45,094 nucleotides of DNA from JANWXR01 sp033577755 (GTDB lineage Bacteria > Chloroflexota > Anaerolineae > Anaerolineales > UBA6663), in assembly GCA_033577755.1 (NCBI GenBank), contig JAVQXV010000008.1:1-45094 (forward strand), read 5' to 3'. Numbering within the stretch: the stretch's first letter is position 1; the number at the start of each line of letters is the position of its first letter. Below are positions 15,589-23,434 of the stretch, piece after piece. The translations under genes were made by a program, and so were the position numbers. The notes below the pieces were generated by a model that had not been told where the DNA came from, did not search any database, and saw only the letters and a list, made by a program, of their open reading frames with translations.

Positions 15589-16782
15589 ATGAAAGCACTC
15601 CAGGGTATTCGCCTGCTCGACCTGACGCACATGCTCTCCGGCCCCTATGCCGGGATGATGCTGGCCGACTTGGGCGCGGAGACCATCAAAATCGAGCCGC
15701 CGGGCACAGGCGAGGGCACGCGCAAACTCTTGGCCACCGATCCGAAGAACAGCCGGCACGGCATGGGCGCTTACTTCCTCACGCTCAATCGCAACAAAAA
15801 GAGCGTGACGCTCAACCTGAAATCGGAGGCCGGCCTGGCGCTGTTCTACGAACTGGTGAAACACGCCGATATCGTGCTCGACAACTTCAGCGCCGGCGTC
15901 ACCGAGCGGCTCAGGATTGACCACGCGCGGCTGGCGGCAATCAACCCGCGCATCATCACCTGCACCATCACCGGCTTCGGCGAGACGGGGCCGGGCCGGG
16001 ACTGGCCCGCCTTCGACATCGTGGCGCAGGCAATGGGCGGCGGCATGTCCATCACCGGCCTGCCCAACGGGACGCCGGTACGCTCCGGCATCCCCATCGG
16101 CGACCTGGGTGGCGGGCTGATGGGCGTCGTCGGCGTGCTCGCGGCGCTGGTGGCGCGCCAGCAGACAGGCCGTGGCCAGCATGTGGACATCTCCATGCTG
16201 GACGCGCAAATCAGCCTGCTCAACTACATGGCGACGATGTACTTTCTTTCGGGCGAAGTGCCCGGCCCGCTCGGCAACGGCCACTTCGTCCACGTGCCCT
16301 ACGACTGCTTCCCGTGCAGCGATGGATACGTCATCATCGCCGTGATCGTGGACGAGTTCTGGAAGAACCTGATGCAGATCGTAGACCTGCCGGAGCTTGA
16401 TACGGAGGAGAACCGGCACCAGCCGGGCCGGTGGAAGAATCGCGCGCTCATCAACCAGAAGCTCTCAGAACGCCTGCGGACGAACACTCAGGCCTACTGG
16501 CTGGAGAAGCTGCGCGCGGCCCGCATCCCGTGCGCGCCGGTCAACAACTTCGCCCAGGCGCTGAGCAACGAGCAGGTGCTGGCGCGCGGCATGGTCGTCG
16601 AGGTGGAACATCCGCAGGGTGGCTGCGTGAAGATGCCGGGCAACCCGGTGAAGCTCTCCGAGCACGAGGACACGTACAGCCCGCCCCCGCTGCTCGGCCA
16701 GCATACCGAAGAGGTCTTGAAGACGCTGTTGGGGAAGACGGATGAAGAGATTAGGGAGCTGAGATTGGCCGGGGTGATATGA
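15589..16782 (+). CDS. Family III CoA-transferase (CaiB/BaiF type), copy 1
   Basis: A 397-residue family III CoA-transferase, which moves CoA from a donor such as succinyl-CoA to a carboxylic acid. It shows the N-terminal GIRLLDLTHMLSGPYAGMMLADLGA, NRNKKSVTLNLK, the catalytic aspartate in FDIVAQAMGG (Asp143), and the GRGQHVDISMLDA region, at typical length. It is followed by an HMG-CoA-lyase-type gene, the same gene partnership used for itaconate and citramalate breakdown (acid to CoA ester, then retro-Claisen or retro-aldol cleavage). A 2-alkyl-3-hydroxy diacid made by the LeuCD-like enzyme is the suggested acceptor. A second transferase lies at 31465-32742. Confidence 0.92.
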   Translation: MKALQGIRLLDLTHMLSGPYAGMMLADLGAETIKIEPPGTGEGTRKLLATDPKNSRHGMGAYFLTLNRNKKSVTLNLKSEAGLALFYELVKHADIVLDNFSAGVTERLRIDHARLAAINPRIITCTITGFGETGPGRDWPAFDIVAQAMGGGMSITGLPNGTPVRSGIPIGDLGGGLMGVVGVLAALVARQQTGRGQHVDISMLDAQISLLNYMATMYFLSGEVPGPLGNGHFVHVPYDCFPCSDGYVIIAVIVDEFWKNLMQIVDLPELDTEENRHQPGRWKNRALINQKLSERLRTNTQAYWLEKLRAARIPCAPVNNFAQALSNEQVLARGMVVEVEHPQGGCVKMPGNPVKLSEHEDTYSPPPLLGQHTEEVLKTLLGKTDEEIRELRLAGVI

Positions 16783-16803
16783 GGTTGCAGGTTGAAGGTT
16801 TGT
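16782..16803. repeat. GGTTGCAGGTTGAAGG repeat
   Basis: A short copy of the GGTTGAAGG family directly after the CoA-transferase stop codon, in the leader of the lyase gene. Confidence 0.7.
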
Positions 16804-16816
16804 CCTTGGGTTCTCT

Positions 16817-17737
16817 TTGGTGAAGGACGTGTCTGAAACTATCACCGTCTGCGAGGTCGGGCCGCGCGATGGGCTGCAGAACGAGCACGCTCACCTGAGC
16901 GTGGTGCAGAAGTGCGCGCTGGTGGACGGGCTGGTGCGCGCCGGGGTGCGGTACATCGAGCTGGGCAGCTTTGTCCACCCGAAAGCCGTGCCGCAGATGG
17001 CCGACACCGAAGCCGTCTTCGCGCACGCGCTGGCGCGCCATCCGCAGGTGCGCTTCACCGGGCTTGTCCTGAACGAGCGCGGCTACGAGCGTGCGCTGGC
17101 CGCCGGCTGCCGCGCCCTCGCCCTGGTCGTGATTGCGAGCGAGACGTGGAGCCGGCGCAACAGCAACCTGAGCACCGTCGAAGCGGTGGCGCTGTGCAAA
17201 CGCCTGCTGGCCCGCGCCAAATCGGATGGCGTGTGGGCGCGCGCCTACCTCTCCGCCGCGTGGCATTGCCCGTACGAGGGGCCGACGCCGGCTGAGCGCG
17301 TGCTTGCACTGGCCGAAGAGATCTGGGCCGGAGGCGTGGACGAGCTGGCAATCGCCGACTCCATCGGCCATGCGCATCCATTGGAGGTGGGCCGGCTGAT
17401 GGAGCAACTGGGCGCGCGCTTCGGGATGGAGCGGTTGGCGGTGCACCTGCACGATACGCAGGCGCTGGGCAGCGCCAACGCCTATGCCGCGCTCTCTGCG
17501 GGAGTGCGGATTGTGGATGCGAGCGTGGGCGGCCTCGGCGGCTGCCCATTCGCGCCCGGCGCGGCAGGCAACCTCGCCACCGAAGACTTGGTGTTCCTGG
17601 CCCGCAGGATGGGCTACACCACCGGCATTGATCTCGATGCCCTCTGGCCGGTGGTGCATGAGGCCGAAGCGATGTTAGGCCGCCGCATCGGCGGGCGGGT
17701 GCGGGCGTGGTATGAGCAAAGGTGTTTGGTGTCGTAA
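16817..17737 (+). CDS. HMG-CoA lyase-type acyl-CoA lyase, copy 1
   Basis: A 306-residue TIM-barrel lyase of the HMGL-like family. The metal and catalytic signature is complete: EVGPRDGLQNE (Asp18), the VHLHD pair His210 and His212, and the flexible-loop cysteine motif GGLGGCPFAPGAAGN (Cys243, Asn252). The family cleaves 3-hydroxy-3-alkyl acyl-CoAs to a keto compound and an acyl-CoA. With the adjacent CoA-transferase, cleavage of an alkylated citramalyl-CoA to pyruvate and propionyl-, butyryl- or glutaryl-CoA fits. The start is uncertain: TTG 16817, GTG 16820 or GTG 16829 are all possible because no ATG precedes the conserved region. A second, fused lyase lies at 27306-28694. Confidence 0.9.
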   Translation: MVKDVSETITVCEVGPRDGLQNEHAHLSVVQKCALVDGLVRAGVRYIELGSFVHPKAVPQMADTEAVFAHALARHPQVRFTGLVLNERGYERALAAGCRALALVVIASETWSRRNSNLSTVEAVALCKRLLARAKSDGVWARAYLSAAWHCPYEGPTPAERVLALAEEIWAGGVDELAIADSIGHAHPLEVGRLMEQLGARFGMERLAVHLHDTQALGSANAYAALSAGVRIVDASVGGLGGCPFAPGAAGNLATEDLVFLARRMGYTTGIDLDALWPVVHEAEAMLGRRIGGRVRAWYEQRCLVS

Positions 17738-17780
17738 CGCCCGGCGTGTGGCAACCGGGGCAAACCACCGGCAGCGGTTT

Positions 17781-17891
17781 CTATGGAAGCGAGAGCACGT
17801 TCAGGCTCTCGATTGCAGAAAAATGTTTGACGTTGTGAGTCAGCAAGGGAATGTCATGTTCGAAGGCGCAGGCAGCAATCCAGGCGTCTTC
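17781..17891 (-). pseudogene. C-terminal remnant of a PIN-domain (VapC-like) toxin
   Basis: In the minus strand, a 36-codon frame ending at the stop complementary to 17781-17783 reads EDAWIAACAFEHDIPLLTHN followed by VKHFSAIESLNVLSLP. This is the last part of a PIN ribonuclease toxin, with the D-x-W-I-A-A-x-A and LLTHNVKHF motifs. The first 90 or so residues, with the other acidic active-site residues, are missing. The remnant joins directly onto the end of the antitoxin frame, which shows an internal deletion in a former vapBC-type pair. Confidence 0.82.
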
Positions 17892-18205
17892 TGGTCATTG
17901 CGCCAGAGCCGCACCGCCTGCCGGAAGTCATCGGCGGAGTCTTCCTCCGGCCAGAAGTCGGCTGCGAGGTCTTCCGGCCTGCTCAGGGGACGAACGTCCT
18001 GTCGGGCGCTGAGTTCGGCGACCGATACTGGGGTCCAGAAGGCGGCAGCCGGGATGAGCGGTGAGAGGATGAGGCGCCGGCGCAGGGCATCCACCTCCAC
18101 CCACACTTCCTGCCCTTCCCGGAGCTGGAGCGTGGCAAGGATGTCGGAAGGCAAAGTGATAGAGCCGCCCGGTTCTGAGCAAGCTACCTTGTTCTTCGTT
18201 ACCAT
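17840..18205 (-). CDS. AbrB/SpoVT-like (VapB-type) antitoxin running into a toxin remnant
   Basis: A 121-residue frame. Residues 1-50 are a swapped-hairpin AbrB domain (ITLPSDILATLQLREGQEVWVEVDALRRRLILSP split over two strands), which binds operator DNA and neutralises a toxin. The acidic middle (PEDLAADFWPEEDSADDF) is the usual toxin-contacting tail. The last 20 or so residues are the toxin tail read out of frame, created by the deletion. The unit is antisense to the surrounding catabolic operon, so it is a decayed insertion between the lyase and PPC-domain genes. The orphan antitoxin may still bind DNA. Confidence 0.75.
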   Translation of the reverse strand: MVTKNKVACSEPGGSITLPSDILATLQLREGQEVWVEVDALRRRLILSPLIPAAAFWTPVSVAELSARQDVRPLSRPEDLAADFWPEEDSADDFRQAVRLWRNDQKTPGLLPAPSNMTFPC

Positions 18206-18244
18206 GAGTCACCTCTGTCAGCCGCAGTCAGTATAGCACAGGCC

Positions 18245-18745
18245 ATGACCCTCACCCTGCAACACGTGAACCCCGCCGGCCTGCGCGCCTTCATGGGCAC
18301 GCTCACCGACAACGCCGACGTGCACGCCTCGCTGGCCGAGGCGGCGCGCGCCCTCGGCGTGAACGCCGGGACGTTCGAGCTGCTCGGCGGGCTGACGCGG
18401 GTGGAGTTCACCGAGTACGACTTTCTGACGCGGCAGCGCAAACCGGCGCTGAGCTTCGAACGCGCACTTGAGATCGTCGCCGGCCACGGCACGCTGAGCC
18501 TGCTCGACGGCGCGCCGTCGGTGCACCTGCACCTTGTGTGCGCGTTCCGCGACGACGCCGCCCCGCACGGCATCGCCATCGTCGGCGGGCACGCGGCGCG
18601 AGCGATTGCCTTCGCCGTCGAGTTCACGCTGCTCGCGTTCGACGGCGCAACGGTGCAGCGCGCGCAGCACGCCGGAACCGGTCTAAAGTTATGGAGCCTC
18701 CCCTCACTCCCCACGGGTGCGGGGATGGGCTTAAGGGCTTCATGA
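18245..18745 (+). CDS. PPC-domain (DUF296) protein
   Basis: A 166-residue protein with a single PPC/DUF296 domain, shown by the His-rich strand VHLHLVCAF, IVGGHAARAIAFAVEFTLLAF and the closing FDGATVQRAQHAGTGLKLW. PPC domains form trimers and, in bacteria, are found as stand-alone proteins of unclear role; in plants they accompany AT-hooks. The stop overlaps the start of the aldolase gene (ATGA at 18742-18745), so the two are translationally coupled and probably act together. Whether it binds a metal or a small molecule, or regulates the cluster, cannot be read from the sequence. Confidence 0.85.
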   Translation: MTLTLQHVNPAGLRAFMGTLTDNADVHASLAEAARALGVNAGTFELLGGLTRVEFTEYDFLTRQRKPALSFERALEIVAGHGTLSLLDGAPSVHLHLVCAFRDDAAPHGIAIVGGHAARAIAFAVEFTLLAFDGATVQRAQHAGTGLKLWSLPSLPTGAGMGLRAS

Positions 18746-19509
18746 TTCGCGAGAATAAGACCAAGGCCAAACTCCGGCGCGGCGAGCCGGTCTGCGGCGT
18801 CATCTCCGGCAGCGCCGACCCAATGCTGGCCGAACTCATCGGGCTGGCCGGCTTCGACTACTACGTGCTTGATGCCGAGCACGGCGGCATCGGCCCGGCG
18901 GATGCCGCTCACATTGCGCGCGCCTGCGAACTGACCGGCCTCACGCCGCTGGTGCGCGTCGGCCAGCACGACCCGAAGCTGGTGTTGCAATATCTGGACG
19001 CGGGTATGATGGGCGTGATGATGCCCGGCCTGAAGAGCGCCGACGAGGTGCGTGCGCTGGTCGCAGCAGTGAAGTATCCGCCCCAGGGCAAACGCGGCCT
19101 GGGCATGGCGCGCGCTGCCGATTACATGCTCGGAAATTTCCAACAGGCTGACTATGTAGCTTTTGCCAATGAGCACACGCTCGTCTGGCCTCAGTTTGAA
19201 GATGCAAACCTGCTGCCTACACTTTCCGAGATGGCCGCTGTGCCCGGCGTGGATGGAGTCGTCATCGGCCCGCGCGACCTTGCGCTGGCGATGGGCTACA
19301 GCGACGGGCCGGAGCACGCCGAGGTGCAGAACGTGATTGGCGAGGCGATTGCGATACTCAATCGTGCCGGTGTGCCCGCAGGCATCACCGCGGCCAACGG
19401 CACGGCAGCCCGCCGTCAGCTGGAGCGCGGCGCGCGCATCCTGCTCACTGCCGTGCCCAGCCTCATCCGGCAAAGCGCGCGCGAGTTCCTGGAGGAAGCC
19501 CGACGATGA
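18742..19509 (+). CDS. HpcH/HpaI-family aldolase
   Basis: A 255-residue TIM-barrel class II aldolase or lyase. Recognised segments are DYYVLDAEHGG (residues 32-42), LVRVGQHDP, the KRGLGMARAADY arginine region, WPQFED with the metal-binding Glu, and VIGPRDLALAMGY with the metal-binding Asp. Family members split 4-hydroxy-2-oxo acids into pyruvate and an aldehyde, or act on acyl-CoA thioesters (citrate-lyase-like relatives). It overlaps the PPC gene by four bases and the regulator gene by four bases (ATGA at 19506-19509). In this cluster it may release pyruvate from a hydroxylated ring fragment and supply an aldehyde to the two aldehyde dehydrogenases, which is inference. Confidence 0.9.
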   Translation: MIRENKTKAKLRRGEPVCGVISGSADPMLAELIGLAGFDYYVLDAEHGGIGPADAAHIARACELTGLTPLVRVGQHDPKLVLQYLDAGMMGVMMPGLKSADEVRALVAAVKYPPQGKRGLGMARAADYMLGNFQQADYVAFANEHTLVWPQFEDANLLPTLSEMAAVPGVDGVVIGPRDLALAMGYSDGPEHAEVQNVIGEAIAILNRAGVPAGITAANGTAARRQLERGARILLTAVPSLIRQSAREFLEEARR

Positions 19510-20240
19510 CGACCCGCGTGCTGGACCTTGACCGCAATTCGCCCGTGCCCTTGCACTATCAGTTGCGGCAGATGCTGCTGGCGAAGATCGAAAGCGGCGA
19601 ATGGAAGCCGGGCGACCTGATTCCGAGCGAGCCGGAGTTGCAGGAGCTTTACGGCCTCAGCCGCACAACCATCCGGCAGGCGCTGAGCGAGCTGGTGTTC
19701 GAGGGCCGGCTGACGCGGCATCGCGGCAAAGGCACGTTCGTGGCGGCGGGCAAGTTCACGCACAGCCCGAACCGGCTGGGGTTGACGCACCGGCTGGAGG
19801 AACAGGGCATTCGGCCGGGCTGGCGCGTGCTGGATGAGCGCCAGGTCGTCGCCCCCGCCGCCGTGCGCGAAGCGCTGCGCATCAACGGCCGACCGCTGGT
19901 CACCCGCATTCGCCGGCTGCGCCTCGCCGATGAAGAGCCGATCGGCATCCACACCGTTTATCTGCCCGAGGCCATCGCCGCGCAGATCAACCGCGCCGCG
20001 CTGCAAGAGGGCGAGTCGCTGCGCTACCTCAGCCATCTGCCGCAGATGCAGGGAAGCCGCGCCCATCGCACCATCGAGGCGGTGGCCGCCACCAAGGCCG
20101 ATGCAAAACTACTCAATGTGAAACCCGGCTCGCCGATCCTGCAGATTGAACGTGTAGTGGTAGCCGCCGACGGCACGCCGCTCGAATACCTGCAGGCGCG
20201 CTATCGCGGAGATCGGTTCAAATATCAGATCACGCTGTGA
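19506..20240 (+). CDS. GntR-family transcriptional regulator, HutC/UTRA type
   Basis: A 244-residue regulator. The N-terminal winged helix (about residues 10-78) has PLHYQLRQMLLAKIESGEW, IPSEPELQELYGLSRTTIRQ and LTRHRGKGTFV. The C-terminal UTRA ligand domain (about 90-238) ends with GSPILQIERVVVAADGTPLEYLQARYRGDRFKYQI. Such proteins usually repress until a pathway compound binds. It is the only DNA-binding regulator of this kind within the operon and overlaps the aldolase gene by four bases. The palindrome at 11191-11210 between the divergent promoters is the best candidate operator, which would give self-regulation of the whole cluster. Confidence 0.93.
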   Translation: MTTRVLDLDRNSPVPLHYQLRQMLLAKIESGEWKPGDLIPSEPELQELYGLSRTTIRQALSELVFEGRLTRHRGKGTFVAAGKFTHSPNRLGLTHRLEEQGIRPGWRVLDERQVVAPAAVREALRINGRPLVTRIRRLRLADEEPIGIHTVYLPEAIAAQINRAALQEGESLRYLSHLPQMQGSRAHRTIEAVAATKADAKLLNVKPGSPILQIERVVVAADGTPLEYLQARYRGDRFKYQITL

Positions 20241-20251
20241 GAAGGTGAAAC

Positions 20252-20710
20252 ATGCGGAAAGACTACGGCGCCAACCGACCACCGACTGCACCCTATCAGT
20301 GCTTCATGGGCCGCTGGGAAGGGATGTGCAAGACCTTCAGCCCGGAGGGCGAGTTCCTCGAGGCGGCGGCGGTGCACATGGACGTGTACTGGCTCGACGA
20401 ACATACCTGGCACCTGCATGAGGAATTCGAGAACTTCTACGGCCTCGGCCGGGCGGTCACCTTCGATACCGACATCCACGTGCGCGGTAAGTTCTGTTAC
20501 GGCGAGGCCGAGCTGGTGAAGCTGGAGGGCAGCGAGCTGACGCCGTTCAATTACGTGTTCACCATCTGGAGCGCGGTGTCACAGACGACGGTGTACAACA
20601 ATCACTACTTTCTCGACCCGAACAACCGCCGCATCCTCACCCACAAGGTGCGCGATGGCAAGACCAACATTTTTCAAGTTCAGGATTTCGTCCGAGTGGT
20701 TGTGCCATAG
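20252..20710 (+). CDS. Lipocalin-like (DUF3598-type) protein
   Basis: A 152-residue single-domain beta-barrel candidate. It opens with the lipocalin-style G-x-W signature in FMGRWEG, followed by KTFSPEGEFLEAAAVHMDVYW, and continues as alternating beta strands rich in aromatic residues to FQVQDFVRVV. This pattern matches the DUF3598/calycin group, otherwise known mainly from cyanobacteria. It is the first of a set of G-x-W proteins in the operon (see 21648, 22598, 25438, 35565). Binding of a hydrophobic ring compound such as a bilin is the natural hypothesis, by analogy with lipocalin-fold bilin-binding proteins. It starts 11 bases after the regulator. Confidence 0.72.
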   Translation: MRKDYGANRPPTAPYQCFMGRWEGMCKTFSPEGEFLEAAAVHMDVYWLDEHTWHLHEEFENFYGLGRAVTFDTDIHVRGKFCYGEAELVKLEGSELTPFNYVFTIWSAVSQTTVYNNHYFLDPNNRRILTHKVRDGKTNIFQVQDFVRVVVP

Positions 20711-20714
20711 TCGT

Positions 20715-20755
20715 CAGAAGCCAGAGCAACCTGCAAACCTTCAATGTTGGAACTA
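20715..20755. repeat. GCAACCTGCAAACCTTCAA repeat
   Basis: A degenerate copy of the GGTTGAAGG/GCAACCTGC family filling the 50-base gap between the first lipocalin-like gene and the DUF3891 gene. Confidence 0.65.
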
Positions 20756-20760
20756 TCGAG

Positions 20761-21579
20761 ATGATTGTCCAATCCGCACCTGCAGGCCAACCCCATTTCA
20801 TCATCACGCAGGTTGACCATGCGCGCATGGCAGGCCGACTGGCCGAGGCGTTCGGCAACGCCGAGTTTGCGCCGCTTGAGCCGCGCGAGCCGCTCGTGTT
20901 CATGGTCGCCCACCACGACGAAGGCTGGGCGGCGCTGGATGACCAGGCTAAGCGTGACCCGAACACCGGCCTGCCCTACCACCTGACTCAGACGCCGCTG
21001 GCCGACCTGTTGGCCACCGGCACCGGCTCGCCGGACTTCAACGAGCGCCACCATCCACTCGCCGGCCTGATCTCCTCGATGCACACGTGGGGCTTGTATC
21101 ACGGGCGTTACGGCCTGTCGGACTTTGTGTTTATTGACCGCGTCCCGCCGGAGATGCGACCGCAGGTGGACGCCATGCTAAACGGCGAGCTGCAACGCCA
21201 GGAGCGGCTCAAGGCGCACCTGCGGAGCGACCCGGCCACGGCGCGCTTCGCCGACGAGGCGCACGTCTTCACCTGTTACAAGCTGCTCCAGTTTTTCGAC
21301 ACGCTCTCGTTGTACTTCCAAACCACGCACGCCGAAGCGCGCAGAGAGGCGCAGTTCAAGAACGTGCCGCGCGCCATGGGCGATGATGTGACCGTGACAA
21401 TCAGGCCAACAGGCGACGGGCGTTATGCGCTCTCGCCCTTCCCGTTTGCGGGCGACGCCCTGACCGTGTGGGTGGAGGGCCGCTACCTGACGCCGCAGCC
21501 AGAAGAAGTGGATTTGGCGCAGTTGCTGCGGAACACGCCAAAAGTGAAGCAGGAGTACATGTTGGTGAGGCCTGGTTGA
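20761..21579 (+). CDS. DUF3891 family protein
   Basis: A 272-residue protein recognised as DUF3891 from its N-terminus (FIITQVDHARMAGRLAEAFGN) and from VAHHDEGWAALD, where a His-His-Asp cluster could bind metal. Further His pairs follow in NERHHPLAGLISSMHTWGLYHGRY. The predicted core is helical, followed by a beta-rich C-terminal third. The family is common in bacteria without an assigned reaction. The HD-like arrangement of His and Asp suggests a metal-dependent hydrolase or oxygenase, which is inference. Its place among pigment-binding candidates and the Rieske oxygenase makes it a candidate for an undescribed step of the pathway. Confidence 0.82.
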   Translation: MIVQSAPAGQPHFIITQVDHARMAGRLAEAFGNAEFAPLEPREPLVFMVAHHDEGWAALDDQAKRDPNTGLPYHLTQTPLADLLATGTGSPDFNERHHPLAGLISSMHTWGLYHGRYGLSDFVFIDRVPPEMRPQVDAMLNGELQRQERLKAHLRSDPATARFADEAHVFTCYKLLQFFDTLSLYFQTTHAEARREAQFKNVPRAMGDDVTVTIRPTGDGRYALSPFPFAGDALTVWVEGRYLTPQPEEVDLAQLLRNTPKVKQEYMLVRPG

Positions 21580-21645
21580 AGGTTACGGGCTGAGAGTGAA
21601 CTCAAAATCTGCAATCTTCAGTCTTTCAACCTTCAACCCACTCTT
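21580..21645. repeat. GGTTGAAGG / CTTTCAACCTTCAACC repeat block
   Basis: The gap between the DUF3891 and lipocalin-like genes is made of GGTTGAAGG in the left part and the inverted form CTTTCAACCTTCAACCC in the right part, giving hairpin potential. Part of the left copy also encodes the C-terminus of the DUF3891 protein. Confidence 0.78.
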
Positions 21646-21647
21646 CG

Positions 21648-22601
21648 ATGACTCAGTTCTCACAAGGCTTCGGTCGCTGGGTCGGCACGGCGGAGGTGTA
21701 CTCCGGCGAAGGACGCTTCCTCGGCAACGGGGCGGATAGCCGCCACGTGCAAGCCGTGGGCGATGGACGCACGCGCATTGACGTCTCCTTCATCGGGCCG
21801 TTCAAACACGCCGGCCATTACTTCATCCAGGAGCAGGCCGGGCGTCGCCTCTATCGAGGGCCGGCCAACGTCGGCGAGGCAGAGACGCTTAGCGAGTCGC
21901 TGGTGGACGCCAACGCTTACTGGCCTGCACTCGGCCTGAGCCAGCGTTTCTTCCTGATGGTCTTGCCGGGCGGAGGGACGCAGCTCTCGCTGGCGCTCAT
22001 GTCGCGCGGTGAACACCTCTTGTACGTCGTGGTCGGCCAGAACGATAAGGTTCCAGAGGGCAGCGCCGCGCCGCCGCCCTCGCTGGTCAGCGGCACGGCG
22101 TATGACCTGGCGCAAGACCCGCGCGCCGGGCGCGGTGAACTGCTGCTACATCGTGACGGGGTCTGGTCTGGCCGGCTGACGATGCTCGACGCAAACCGGA
22201 AGCTGTTGGGTGAAGCTGCCTACTGTGAGACGGTGCAACGCACCGGGCCGCGCGAGCTTCTGGTCACGGGGGAGGGCGGCTTCTCTGCTGCGCACCGGAG
22301 CGCTGTGTTTACTACGAACGATTGGCAGGCATGGACGACTCCCGATCAATCGCTGGCGGGGAGCTACAGCCTGTACGGTGGGCGCGCAGCCAGCGGGCAC
22401 TTCCATCTGCTCGACGAGGGCCTGCGTGTCTGGCGGCGCGAGGTGGTCACGCACGATGGGACGCAAAAGGCGCTGGTGCGCTTCTGGTACCGTGGTGGCG
22501 AGCGGGTTGCGATGGAATTCGGTGTTCTGCGGTTTAGTGTCTTCGGTCATGAATCATCGGATACCGTGACCGACCGACGACCGAAGACGCATGACCGATG
22601 A
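21648..22601 (+). CDS. Two-domain lipocalin-like protein
   Basis: A 317-residue beta-rich protein. It opens with GFGRWVGTAEVYSGEGRFLGNG, again a G-x-W signature, runs through strands to about residue 140, and appears to repeat the pattern from LLLHRDGVWSGRLTMLDANRKLLGEA onward, so two barrel domains or one enlarged barrel are likely. The last 18 or so residues (from GHESSDTV) are encoded by a GACCGACGACCG repeat and are probably disordered. It overlaps the next gene by four bases (ATGA). No catalytic motif is seen. A ligand carrier or a binding subunit for the oxygenase is possible. Confidence 0.65.
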   Translation: MTQFSQGFGRWVGTAEVYSGEGRFLGNGADSRHVQAVGDGRTRIDVSFIGPFKHAGHYFIQEQAGRRLYRGPANVGEAETLSESLVDANAYWPALGLSQRFFLMVLPGGGTQLSLALMSRGEHLLYVVVGQNDKVPEGSAAPPPSLVSGTAYDLAQDPRAGRGELLLHRDGVWSGRLTMLDANRKLLGEAAYCETVQRTGPRELLVTGEGGFSAAHRSAVFTTNDWQAWTTPDQSLAGSYSLYGGRAASGHFHLLDEGLRVWRREVVTHDGTQKALVRFWYRGGERVAMEFGVLRFSVFGHESSDTVTDRRPKTHDR

Positions 22602-22612
22602 CGAATGACTTT
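22553..22612. repeat. GACCGACGACCGAAGACG / GATGACGAATGAC repeat
   Basis: Short imperfect GACCGA and GATGAC units that cover the junction of two genes. They supply the C-terminal tail of one and the start codon region of the next. A related stretch occurs at 3783-3810 (GACCGATGATTGATGACTGC). Confidence 0.6.
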
Positions 22613-23425
22613 CTCGGCGCGTGGCGCGTGAGCGAGTATGTATACAACCCCGACGGCGCGTTTGTTGGCGTGGTACATCAGCACCGCCGGCTGGAGCGAT
22701 TGGCAAACGGCAACTTGCAGGTCTGGCAGTTCTGTGAGCCATGCGACTTCGATCATCCGATGGCGAAGCGCGTGGGCGAATACGTGTTCGACTTGCGTGT
22801 GGAGGGCCGCGTGCGCCGCTATCTGGGGCCGGACGTGATCGGCGTGGGGCTGAGCTGGGGCGAGGGCGCGCTGACCGGCAGCGGCTTTTGGCCGCGCTTC
22901 GGCTACAGCTTCACCTCGTTCTCCATCCAGACCGGCGCCGGGCGGCAAGTGACCGGTGGCAAGTTCTTCGAGGCCGGCGCAATGATGGCGAACATTATCG
23001 GAGTCGCTGAGGTAGAAAGTAGTGAAGTAGAGAGTAGAGGGTGGCCGAGGTTCGAAGGCCCGTCGTGGCCGGGCGAGGTCAGCATGTTATGGCGCGGGAC
23101 GGTGACGGTCGTCTCCGGTGAAGGAACGGTAGTCGCGGAGCACGCAGCGGAACGAAGATACGACCGGTCGGGGTGGGAGGATGCTCATGATGCCGACGCG
23201 GTGCGCCTTCAAGAGAACAGCGGCGCGTTCCGGGCTTTCTCCAAAAACATGCAGGGCCTGGCGCGGCGCTACGGCTGGATGCTGGAAGGCGAGTTGTTCA
23301 ATGAATGCGGCGCTTGCCTGACGTGGATGGAACTGCTGAGCGGCGCGCAGCTGACCGGCCTGCGTCGTTGGCAGCAGGACGGCGTAATCACTCGGGTGGA
23401 AGTTTTACGACTGACGCCCATCTAG
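22598..23425 (+). CDS. Lipocalin-like protein directly upstream of the Rieske oxygenase
   Basis: A 275-residue protein starting with FLGAWRVSEYVYNPDGAFVGVV, the G-x-W signature with the same NPDG/EGE turn as its paralogues. The N-terminal half is beta-rich. The middle contains a GTAGAAAGTAG repeat translated in frame as EVESSEVESRG at about residues 138-148, which looks like a linker between two domains. It ends nine bases before the Rieske oxygenase gene, so it is probably made together with it and may present the tetrapyrrole or bind its product. No enzyme motif was recognised. Confidence 0.65.
   Translation: MTNDFLGAWRVSEYVYNPDGAFVGVVHQHRRLERLANGNLQVWQFCEPCDFDHPMAKRVGEYVFDLRVEGRVRRYLGPDVIGVGLSWGEGALTGSGFWPRFGYSFTSFSIQTGAGRQVTGGKFFEAGAMMANIIGVAEVESSEVESRGWPRFEGPSWPGEVSMLWRGTVTVVSGEGTVVAEHAAERRYDRSGWEDAHDADAVRLQENSGAFRAFSKNMQGLARRYGWMLEGELFNECGACLTWMELLSGAQLTGLRRWQQDGVITRVEVLRLTPI
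23011..23041. repeat. GTAGAAAGTAG repeat inside a gene
   Basis: Tandem GTAGAAA/GTAGAGA units inserted in frame in the lipocalin-like gene, encoding Val-Glu-Ser repeats. The reading frame is kept. Confidence 0.8.
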
Positions 23426-23434
23426 GAGGCAGCT

